DNA of 64,000 bases, taken from Gautieria morchelliformis. Taxonomy: Eukaryota > Basidiomycota > Agaricomycetes > Gomphales > Gomphaceae. Under the pieces are notes generated by a model. That model had not been told where the DNA came from, did no database searches, and saw only the letters and a program-made list of their open reading frames with translations. Below, one piece after another: positions 32,490 through 42,800 of this stretch. Position numbers and translations under genes: made by a program. The stretch lies in contig WHVA01000310.1 of NCBI GenBank assembly GCA_015179125.1, positions 1 through 64,000 on the forward strand. Reading direction: 5' to 3'. The first letter of the stretch is position 1, and each line of letters starts with the position of its first letter.

Positions 32490-34150
32490 GATGCGAGGTC
32501 CCATTTGTGGTGAACTGTGAGGTTCAGGTTATAGCCCTTGTTGGCAAAGAAAGGGGAAATGCCAGTAGTGGCACTGGGAACATTATTGTATGCAAACTCA
32601 GCAAGTGGTAGCAACTCAGACCAGTTGTCCTGTTGATAATTGCAATACAAATGAAGATAGTGTTCAAGAATTTGGTTTACATGTTTGGTTTGACCGTCGC
32701 CTTCAGGATGATGACCCAAGGTAAAGTGCAAGTTTATGTGAAGAGCTTTTCCAAGGGAATGGAAAAAGTGTGAGCCAAATTGCAATCCTCAGTCTGACGT
32801 CACATGGCTTGGGTCACCATGCTTCAAGAATACATGTGAGACAAAGAGGTGGGTGAGGTCGGCGGAAGTGACCGTGTCATACATCAGAATGAAGATGCTC
32901 TACTTGGTTAAGTGACAGAATACCATGAGGATTGCAGTGAAACACAAAGATGCCAGCAGCTGCTCAATGAAATCCATGGAGATAGAATTCCAAGGCTGCT
33001 TGGGAATTGGGAGCTGCTTGAGGGAGCCGTAAGGACGGTGAGGCTGAGACTTCAAATGTGAGCAAGTAGTGCATGACTTGCAGAAGTTGATGATGAAAGA
33101 CTGAAGTGTGGGCCAGGTATATTCCGGCGGATCAGGGCAAGGGTCTTGTTTTGGCTGAAATGTCCCGAGAGTACATGATCATGTTTGTACTGGAGTACTT
33201 GGAGCTGAATATCATTGGCCTCAGGAATGTATATGCGGCCATCATGGCATAGAAAGCCATCGTCAGTTTGCATCCATATTGGGTCAGAACTATTGCCAAG
33301 ATGCCAGCAGGCTACAGGGTCAGATGCCAGTTTGGCTAAGATGTCAGCATGAAGCTTCTTGGAGTCCATCACAGCGCTCACTTAGAGGATGGGTGCAAGC
33401 AATTAAGTTGCGCAGAGGGATTCCAACAGCTGTTGATTAGTGAAAATTGGTCAGAAGTTCTGCCGATTAACTGCACCATAGTCATTACCTCCATCTTTAA
33501 GGCTTTCTGGGACAGAACTGAATACTGAGGTTCAATTGTGAGAGGTGCTCAGACCAGCAGGCTTGTAGTCAGGTCAACAACTTGTGGAGAAATACTCCAT
33601 GTTTTTGTGGTCAGTGACAACATCAATAGGAGAGCTGGAGACCTCCAGATAATGCCGCCAATGTTAAAATGCTTCAAAAATTGCCAGTAGCTCTTTATCA
33701 TGAACATTGTAATTGAGTTTGGTACCAGAAAATGTCTGAGAGTGGAAAGCAATGGGATGCAGTATGCCTTCATCATCAAACAGAGACAGGATTGCGCCGA
33801 GGTCATAATCCAAAGCATCAGTTTCCATGACCATGGGCCAGTCGGGAACCCAGTGTGACAGAAGCAAAGCCGAAGTGAAAGCCTGCTTAAGGTAATTGAA
33901 GGACTTTTGGCATTCTTTGGTAAATGCCCATGGGGTGCATTTACAAGTAAGCCAAGGGAGAGGAGCAGTGATCTTGGAATAATTGAAAATGAAGCAGCAG
34001 TAGAAATTGGTGAAGCAAAGGAAGGACTCTATGTCTTTTACCTTCTGAGGCTTGGGCCAATTGCAGATGGTTTGGACTTTGCCTTCAGACATGGTAAAGC
34101 CATCGGCCAAGAGCATATAGCCGAGGAATTCTTTGACTGGCAATATGCAT
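32490..34150 (-). pseudogene. Gy-G fragment: RT end, RNase H, integrase core
   Basis: Pieces 34150-33664 (FLGYMLLADGFTMSEGKV; ETDALDYDLGAILS; NYNVHDKELLAIFEAF), 33381-33052 (YKHDHVLSGHFSQNKTLALIRR) and 32785-32490 (HPEGDGQTKHVNQILEHYL). The C-terminal integrase and chromodomain are missing. Stops and frameshifts are frequent, for example after EAF and between 33380 and 33550. Confidence 0.88.
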
Positions 34151-34679
34151 GACCCTGCACACGACCCCAATGCCACTCCAGGATGGTCACCGAAGCCAAA
34201 GGTATGGGAGCTCAGGTTCAGGTTCAGGATGTGCTCAGGCCAGGACCCAGGCTTGGGTTGGGTCTGGAGCCAACCTCAGGGATTGCTTTGGAAGGGGGTT
34301 CCCTGACAATCATGAGTCAATAGAGAAACAAGACAAAGGGAAGGGGGCTATGTGACATTGGAGGGTTTGGGGTTTTTTAGCTTTTGGACATAGGATATTG
34401 CTACGGTGCAAGGTGAGTCCAAAAGGTCCAAAGAATAGAGTCGAAAGGGGAACAAGGATATCCAAGAGGGAACAATGTCAGAAGTGGTGGAGTGGTTGGC
34501 AGAACTGGCAGAGTCTTGAGTTGCAGAACTTGATGTGCAGCATGGTCATAGCAAAACTGAACATAGATTTTGTAGAACTCAGTAGCAGCAAGGGTGGAAA
34601 GGACTCTATGGAAGCACCTAAGACCAGACTATGAGTTCCCAATCTATTAGAGGTTGGGGGCTACATACTTCAAAATGGT
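34151..34679. other. Unassigned, probably repeat-derived
   Basis: Short frames only, purine-rich on the + strand. No domain or terminal repeat recognised. Confidence 0.3.
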
Positions 34680-34990
34680 GTCCCCGCTTCATTGGAAGCA
34701 TTCTGCGATCATCCTATTAGAGAGGTTGGTTACTGCTGTATATAGAAAAATAGCAATCTGTTCTTCTATCAAAACATGGAGTGTATGCGCGAGGCCAGTT
34801 TTGTCTGCGATTTTGGAACACAGCTTGAGGGACACATGCTTGTGCATTCCTAATTGGTTCCTGACAATATTGAAGTATGAGGTGGGAATCTTTCTATGTA
34901 ATTGTATAGTATAACCTTGTTGCGGCCATTGTGTGCGTGAGCGCAAATAGAGTGGCCCTTCGTATCAGTGCCACTCGACGTCTCTGGAGT
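34680..34990 (-). pseudogene. PIF/Harbinger-type transposase fragment
   Basis: Minus-strand 34900-34665 reads LGMHKHVSLKLCSKI, then VLIEEQIAIFLYTAVTNLSNRMIAECFQ, stop, SGDTILKYV. This is the helical N-terminal region that precedes the DDE domain in fungal Harbinger-type (DDE_Tnp_4) proteins, where FQRSGDTI is usual; the TGA at 34689-34691 stands where CGA (Arg) is expected. The catalytic domain is absent. Confidence 0.6.
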
Positions 34991-35359
34991 TGTTCAGATG
35001 CTCCTTTGTTTCGGACAGACGCATACACCAAGCTAGTAGCAGGTTTACTGAGGCAGATTGTTAACCGCGTTCAAATGAAACGTTGCGTTCAGCTGCTACA
35101 GCCAGATCACACAAAAGTGCCTGCCTGTTCGGCTGAGCTGAGAACTCGAAAATGCAATGCCGCCACCGAACGGGCTCTTAGATCTTAACTTTGAAAAAAG
35201 GTTTTTGTCTCGGAATACTATGGGAAAATTGAACTGCTTCCTAAGATTTTCCTGAGTGTTTGGCCAAGTGGGAAAACTGACCCATGCCTCCAGCAGAGGA
35301 CTTATTTTTGTCAGCCAAATGCGGGTGACGAAGTGAATAGTATCACAATTATGGGCCCC
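34991..35359. other. Downstream flank of the GMC gene
   Basis: No supported coding feature. Probably contains the 3' untranslated region of the minus-strand GMC gene; no clear polyadenylation signal was recognised. Confidence 0.3.
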
Positions 35360-37481
35360 CTACTCTGTGCTTAGAATCATATCGGCACATTTCTCAGCGA
35401 CAGCGTATATCAGCGCTTGAGGATGCGTCGCCGGCACAGTAGGGAACACACTTGCGTCCGCGATGCGCAAGTTCGAGATCCCATGCACGAGAAGCTGGTC
35501 ATCGACTACGCCGGGCTTGTCGTCGTCGGGGCGGGCCATCCGGCACGAGCTCGAGTAGTGGAACATGGTCTCCGCCCGGCTGTCGATGAACGCGTCCAAC
35601 GCGGCGTCGTCTAAGGTGTCGGGCACGTGGACAGCGTCGAGCGGGTATCCGACGGCGCGCATCTCGGCGGCCAGACGGACTGTGACGCGGAGGGCGGCAC
35701 GCAGCGTGGCGTAGTCCTCGGGAGACGTGAGATACGCCATGTCGCAGACGGGGTGGGCGTTCGGGTCTCGGGAGCCCAAGCGCAGACGGCCCTGAGACTT
35801 CGGCTTGAGCAGGGCGGCATTGAGGCCCAAGAAGCCCTTTGACCTGTCGATTCCGGGGCCCCGAGGATCACCGATGGGTACCTGGTTCGTGTGGCATGAA
35901 CAGAGAGTTTCGACGGAGCGGAAGGGGCACATACAGCCATCACGGAAAAATCGGGGATATACCTTGCATCCGCCGCGTTGGTTTGCTCCTTCGAGAGCGC
36001 ACGTGGGCTGCCGTCCACCGAGATAAGCGCCGCCAGGCCAAATATCTCCAGCTCTACCATGGTGCCCAAGAGCCACCCTGTTCCATGTCTGATATAATAG
36101 TATAACTCTCTAAGCAACGTCGTCGGGCGTTTTACCATGGACCATGCCGAATCTGCCAGCGGACAGTTGTACGTAGTCGTAACATAGATATGGTCCTCCT
36201 GCATGACAAAAAAAAACCAAAGTCGTGAGGAGACGACGACACGTGGTGGAGAGGACGAGGCGTACCAGGGTATTTCCCACGCCTGAAGAGTGTTTAATGA
36301 CATCGATGCCCAACTCCTGTAGATGATCTTGCGGTCCTATACCGCTTCTAACGATCAGAATACTCGACCGAGTATACGGGCGCCTGGACTCTTACCTGAG
36401 CATGAGAAGTTGGGGTGTGCGCAGCGCGCCACACGTCAAAATAATCTCCCGCCCAGCTGTAGCCGTGCGAACATGTCGGCCGTCGACGCTCGCAATCTCC
36501 ACATGTTCTGCGCGAACGGTCCCGTCGGCCTGTTTTGCAAAGCCTATTTTGCAGGCCACGGCTCGTGTGCAGATGTGCAGACGGTCGCTCCTGGCGCGCG
36601 CAAGCGCGTCCGGGAGGTACGCGCGGAAGGCCGAGTGGCGACCGCCTTCCGAGTCGATAGTAAACTGCATCTTGTTCCACCCAATCCCCGGCTCCAACGG
36701 GGAGTGCATATCATTGATGCACGGAAAGCCCATCCGGCCCGCAGCCTCGGCCGCCCTAAACAAACATCGCTGAGCATGCAGCCACGGCGATAGCTGGGGA
36801 ACGAGTGTACCTCTCCGAACAGGCATAGTGGTAATCTGCGAAGGACCTCACGTGCAGGGGCCCTAGAAGGCGGGACGCGTATGAGGCGTGCAACGTCCGC
36901 GAAAACGAATACTGAGCGCCGCACCGTTCAGACCGTGGAACTCCCGGGGCGCCGGCCCAATCCAATGCTCGGACTTGTTGAAATACGGCTTGAGGTCTGC
37001 ATACGACCAGCCTTCGCGTCCGTCCTGGCCCCAGGCATCGTACTCTGCAGGCACCCCGCACGTGTACTGGCCGCCGTTGATGCGCGTGCTGCCGCCCAGG
37101 CCTAAGCCACAGATGAGGGGAAAGGCCCGCCCGAGCCGTGCGTCCGTGGCGCTGTCGAACACGAGGCTGTGTTTGCGGTCGGACCAGTGGTGGTGCGACG
37201 TGAGAGGCACCCTGTGAAGCCAGCTGTGTAATCGGAAAGGGTCAGGGACGTAATAAAGACCAGCATTCGACACTTACGAGTCCCCCGCATCGCCTTTTTC
37301 AATCAGCAAGACTGTGCTGCCGGTATCCTCGCTAAGACGCCGCACCTGGCGAAACGAAAGGAAAGTAAGGAACATCCGAGGGCGATGAGTGGAGTAGCGT
37401 ACCCCCGACAACAATATAGTCGTATTGAATTTCGAGTGTATCGACACTGCGCTGGGTATAACTAGGGCTGAATGGCCACAT
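35360..37481 (-). CDS. GMC-family FAD oxidoreductase, 8 exons, lesion at the glycine loop
   Basis: Flavoenzyme family oxidising alcohols, sugars or aromatic alcohols; the substrate is not readable. Exons on the minus strand: 37481-37403, 37345-37278, 37223-36925, 36862-36811, 36755-36396, 36347-36266, 36198-35935, 35836-35360. Exons 2-8 join in phase with GT-AG introns and no stop. Motifs: YDYIVVGG (Rossmann start), VLLIEKGDAGD, signature 1 GLGLGGSTRINGG, signature 2 GALRTPQLLML-R-SGIGP across an intron, C-terminal HYSSSCRMA (active His) and ATHPQALIY (second His). About 559 residues, near family size. Oddity: joining exon 1 to exon 2 is out of phase and the expected GxGxxG remainder (about 8 residues, GTAGxVLA-like) is missing, so the gene may be recently inactivated. 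Probably secreted or peroxisomal in relatives, but no clear signal peptide is seen. It is divergent from the NLR-like gene. Confidence 0.85.
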
Positions 37482-39839
37482 ACTTAATAGTGACGGTATC
37501 TCTGCAGCGGCTTTGAGATGGGTGAAAGTATCGGAAGGTACAAAAAATCAGCTACACTGTCCTTTCCGTAAGTGGAAGATTAATGACTACGGACAGCGAT
37601 GGCCGCTGTTGGAAACAGCTCCGTCCACTTTGCCCGAAGAACAACTTACGTAAGCCATCTTCAGATTCCCCAAGCATACGGGTGACGATGTCCGAGATTG
37701 GCGCCACGTGTCCCGAGCGCTGCCAATCCGTTCCCTCGGCGTCGGGTTCCTGGCGGCTATCTACTCATCCCTCCTCCTGACAAACTGAAGTTTGCCATGG
37801 CACACACACCGAATTACTCGACTCTAATGGTGACAATCAATTTTGAGAAAATGCTTTTCAGGAAGCGACCATCGACCGGAATGAGCATAGTCTATATACG
37901 AACAGCTAGATTGAATAGAAGCCAGCGACACGAAGTCCAGCAAATATATAGTGCTGGAAACTGGGATTAGCTACTCATCAACTGCGAAGCCAACGTACTG
38001 AGGTAAGACTGCTGTTACAGAAATCTACTCCACGATGTACCCGTATGGCTCATCTAAGGTGAAGGACCTCATGCTCCAGTGAGTCTGTCTTTGTGCCGAT
38101 CCAGTACCACCAAAATAGATCCCCCGCCTGTGCGGGCGCAGAAGGGGATTCGGAGGGTCGTCTGATGGGAGGCGGCGACGACGCAGCCCGCTCATAAGAG
38201 AGACGGAGGGTGAGACGGGGTGAAAGGGTGCCCTTGCGCGGTGCTTTATTATTGGAGGCAACGCGCCGAGACAAACGAAGGAGCGTGAGATGAGATGCCT
38301 GCACGTGCGTACCACGCCACAGACACTGGTCCCGCCACGCGACACCGCCCCTGCCTCCCACACATGGCCCGCACACTCGACGACTCAACTACCGAGTCAT
38401 ACCCCGCACCGTACGGCCCGCGTCTTGTCGTGCGGGGTTGTTCCGTTTCTGACGGGAGTGTCCATATGAATAGGACGGTGAGGCGGATGGGCATGGTCGA
38501 TGTATATATACGGATTTGACGGCTCACCCTTAGACGATGTCTCGTGCACCCTTACTCGATGTCTCACATGCCCAGGTGCCACAACCTGCGTACGTCCTCG
38601 GCCTTATCCTCCGCGGCGAAGTCGAGACCGCGCGCGTGGCCTTTGCGTTGTTGGCTGCGGGGGGCGCGATGGGCCCGGGGGCTTGTGGGTCGCGTTTCGT
38701 TGTGTTGCTGTTTTTGTGCTTGTTTTTGGTACTGGAAGTTTCGGATTGGACGTGGCGGTGGTTGGGTTCTACCTCTCGCGCGGTTTCGTGTCGCGCATGT
38801 ACAGGGCTTTCTCCGGTGACCGTGTCATATAAGTATCTGCGCCGAGCCTCATGGGGACCCACCCGTCGGCGGGGAAGCGGACGGAGAATACGGCGCTGGA
38901 AGGTGCGGGGTTAGTGCGGAACTGTCAGACGGACAGGAGACGAGTGTGATGAATCAAATCGCAGCCTATTCTGCCGCGGATGATTGGGCGAGAGATTTTT
39001 ATGTTTCGCGGGGCCGCCACCAGGCGGAGTGGTAGTCTCGGGAGGTTTGGGGGCTTGGCTGGGCATGGGGCTTGGCTGGATTTGGTTCGTGCAAGTTCCC
39101 GTAAAGACAGCGGCTTGCGGGGTCATAGAGCACGTTGGCGGGGAACGAAGGGTGAACCATTTGGGGGCGGTTTGGTACTGGACGATTCGGAAGTGAATGC
39201 CGTTGGACGCTCTCAGGGCTTGACAAGACTTGGAGAAGTCCCCGGGGACTGTACGGTCGCTGTCTGCGGAGGGAGTACTAGTGGAACGGGACGTGGGGCA
39301 TTGGGGGGTCTAGGCAAGCTTGAAAAGTCGGGAGGGAAGATGGATTGGAGGGAAGTGTCGCATTTGGAGATCTGGTAGCGCTGCTTTGGGAATGGGGACA
39401 AGTCGAAAAAACTGCAGGTGTGAACGTGTACTGACCTCATATGTATAAGGGCGGGATAGACTCCTTGCGTTGATGCACATGCTGGGTGCGCGGCATCCAC
39501 GAAACTTGCTCAGGAATGCACGGAGCTCACTCGCTGCAAGGCAAGACATGATATGTAGCCGCGTTGCCTCTGAGACACGGTACGAAGACGGCCGAGTACC
39601 TACTGTGGCTCATCGACGGGCGCTTATCAGTGACGCCGGGAACACGTGGGACACGTGGGAGCCAGCTGCAGTCTTCGATCGGAGTCGCGGCGGCGCCTCA
39701 CGTCTTTTTCCGTCTACCACCCGCCTCGAACACGGCGCACGATGAACAACGTGGAGGGCACTGTGACAGCACCGTAAGTCCACGATCGCATCTCTAGAGC
39801 CAACTGTTCACTCCACCCCGAAGTATTCCTGCAGGAATC
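37482..39839. other. Intergenic region between two divergent host genes
   Basis: About 2.3 kb separating the GMC gene (-) and the NLR-like gene (+); promoters of both should lie here. 38100-39500 is GC-rich with overlapping open frames on both strands (for example 38537-38914, +, 125 aa with a hydrophobic stretch FVVLLFLCLFLVLE). None has a recognisable domain. An ATG at 39741 followed by GTAAGT at 39774 could be a first exon of the downstream gene, but its phase does not fit the next exon. Confidence 0.35.
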
Positions 39840-42800
39840 AAAGTGGCTGGAAAGACTCTTTCGTTTGCGCTATCTATGGTATACTGACTCTTGGCCATCG
39901 ACAACAGACCTGAAATGCGATCACCTTCCCAATGTCTCACTATTCGGCAAGCGTCCTAGTCAGTTCTTCGTGAAACTCGTTGTCGATAAGGATATCCAGA
40001 AGACTACGCTTTCTGCGAGAGCCAATACTGCCTCGTGGAATGAGCCATTCCATTTGTGCGTGAATTGCAGCGTTAGTCTGTCAATATAATCTTAAATCCA
40101 TCCACAGCTTCCACTTGACTCGGTCTTCTGTGTTGGAAATTGAAGTATATGGGCATCGTACCATCCGACCTGATAATTTCATAGGCGGTACGAAGGAAAG
40201 CATTGAGTCGCTGCTTGCAGAAGGAACAACTGGAGGTCAGTCCTTTTCGCTCGTCGACGGAATGCACTTGTAATCATGGAACACAGCAGCCGTTTCTCGC
40301 ACACTGCGTAAATACGACGAGGCAGGAAATATGCGTAAGGTTCTGACTGTCCTAGAGTTCACCATCACGTCTTTCGCGGCGTCCGACGAGGCGCGGGAGG
40401 CCCAGTTGAACGAAGCAGCCAGCGACATGAAAGTGGTCCATAGTATGAACCCAGCGCCGTCCGGAATTATTGAAGCAGGTAATGTGGTCGACGGCCTCAT
40501 TTCCACAACCAATAATACGGTCATCCCGACAATGGCGGCTTGGGATCCACTCCTGCGCAATATCAAGCGGTTTACAGAGATCGTGGATGGGATCGCCGAG
40601 GTATGGTTCAAATGCTGGCGGTCTCCCCGGTCATCTCATGTACACGGTTTGCTTGATTCTAGGTCCATCCTTACGCAAAAATGGCATGGTCTATCCTGTC
40701 TATTGCGCACAAGGTAGATCTATCACATGCACCAGCTTGATAGACATATCTGACATCTGGGCAGACGATCATTGCTCAGAAGGACCGGGACGATAGCATC
40801 ATTGCGCTGGCGAAACTCATTGGAGACACCTATGAGTTCGTCCATCTGGTAGAGCCGTTGAAGAAAATTGAATCGCAAAGGCCAATTATCACATCCTTGA
40901 CGAGTCAAACGCTCGAGTGTAGTTACTTTATCCGCGACTACGCCAAACACAGGAACTTCTGTATGTTGGTCCCAGTGTATCTGGTGGCCATACTGATCAT
41001 CTTTGTTTAGGGAAAAGGACCGCGAAAAATATATGGTCGGATGTCGACACCACGGTCACACAATACCAGCGAGCCTTCAACACACTCAGGTTGGCGCTAC
41101 AGGAAAACGCCGTCATTCATACCGAAATCAAAGTACTACGTGTTCTGGATGCCGTCGGCGACCTTTGTGAGTTTTCCGACTTTAGGCCTTTCCCGAGGCT
41201 AATACACCTTGCAACCAGCTGGAGCAGTTCTGCTGATTGACATGCCCTACGCAGACGGTGCTAAGTTCAATCCTGGAAAAGGATGTCTTCGGGATACCCG
41301 GGAGACAGTTATTGCGGAGATCTGGGATTGGGTCAACGAGGATAGCGAGGACACGCCACGCATATTTTTCTTGAACGATGTTGCGGGTGCCGGCAAGTCT
41401 GCCATCGCTCATGAGGTCGCTAAACGACTTAGTAGCATCAAACGTCTCGGGTCATCGTACTTTTTTGACCGCGCTCTTCAGGCACAGCGATCCCCCGACA
41501 ATCTCTTTAGCACGATTGCTCATGATCTGGCCGATCTGGATCCAGAACGAAAAGCATCGTTGCTGAAAGTCATCGGGGAGCAGAAAGCACTTCGGACCAC
41601 ACGCGTACCTCGTGAGCAGTTCCAAAAGTTCATTCTGGACGCCTCCAAAGACCTAACGGCCGTTGGACCGAGCGTGATCGTTATTGATGCATTGGATGAG
41701 AGCGGAGACATGGAATCTCGCCAGACTCTCTTGTCTGTCCTTGGCAATGAAGCTGCAGAACTGCCGCCTAACTTCCGCGTTCTCATCACTTCCCGTGCTG
41801 AACAAGACATCCAGCGCGCTCTTTTTGGGAAGAAGCATGTGCTTTCCAGGTCCCTAAAGGATATTGACCCGAATCCTGTCGATGCCATCGCCCGCTTTGT
41901 GAAAGATGAACTTGGTAACATTACAGCCCTCGAGCACAAATGGCCCAACGATGGCTGGTGTCGATTATTAGTCGAGAAATCTGAAGGCCACTTTCAATGG
42001 GCATCCACGGCTTGTAGATTTGTCAAAGGAGATGGGAAGGGTGGTCGGGTTCCTGTTGATCAACTGGAGGAACTTTTAGTCAAGAACCTCCTTGGGATGG
42101 GTAACCTGTATCTCGGTATCCTCAAGCAGATATTCGGGGATGGCGATGACTTCACGGACGATGTTAAGCGTCGCTTTCACTTGGTGATGGGCTGCATCCT
42201 GACTGCCAGAGAACCGCTCTCGATGTCTGCCCTGCAGAAGCTGTGCAACGGAGATGAGTCGGGTAGTGAGGTTCATGCAATAGTTGGACCCATGGGGGCT
42301 CTGCTGAGCCTTCCTTCTCAAGAATCTGGCGCAATCACTCTGCTGCACACGTCTTTTCGCGACTTCTTGACAGATCACAACCGAAGTGAAGCATACTACA
42401 TCGATACATCTGATACATCTTCACACCATGACAACCTTGCACTCTCATGCTTGCGTGTCATGAAGGATGAACTTCATTTCAACATTTGTCAGCTTCAAAC
42501 ATCACATCTGCGTAACGACGACGTTGTCGACTTGGCGATACGGACCAAGAAGTATATATCCCCACAACTTTCCTACTCTTGCCGTTTTTGGGCGGACCAT
42601 GTTCGCGCCACTACCTTTACGCCGGCTATAGGTGCAAGGGTCAAGGAGTTCTTCGAGACTAAGCTACTCTACTGGCTGGAAGTTTTGAGTCTGATCGGGA
42701 AGGTACCCGATGCTTCAGCAGCGCTCTCGTCAATAATAGACTGGAGTCAGGTGAGTGCCCCAGTTGTTATGAGCTCCGACGTGAGTCGAATGAACTTCAG

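Noticed and set aside
38500..38914. Overlapping open frames in the GC-rich spacer between GMC and NLR-like genes
   Set aside because: Frames are open on both strands through base composition, lack domains and intron signals; kept only as an intergenic note.
39741..39773. ATG 39741 with GTAAGT donor as first exon of the NLR-like gene
   Set aside because: The exon ends in a phase that does not fit the C2-like exon, and the next apparent intron would be only 29 bp. The start remains open.
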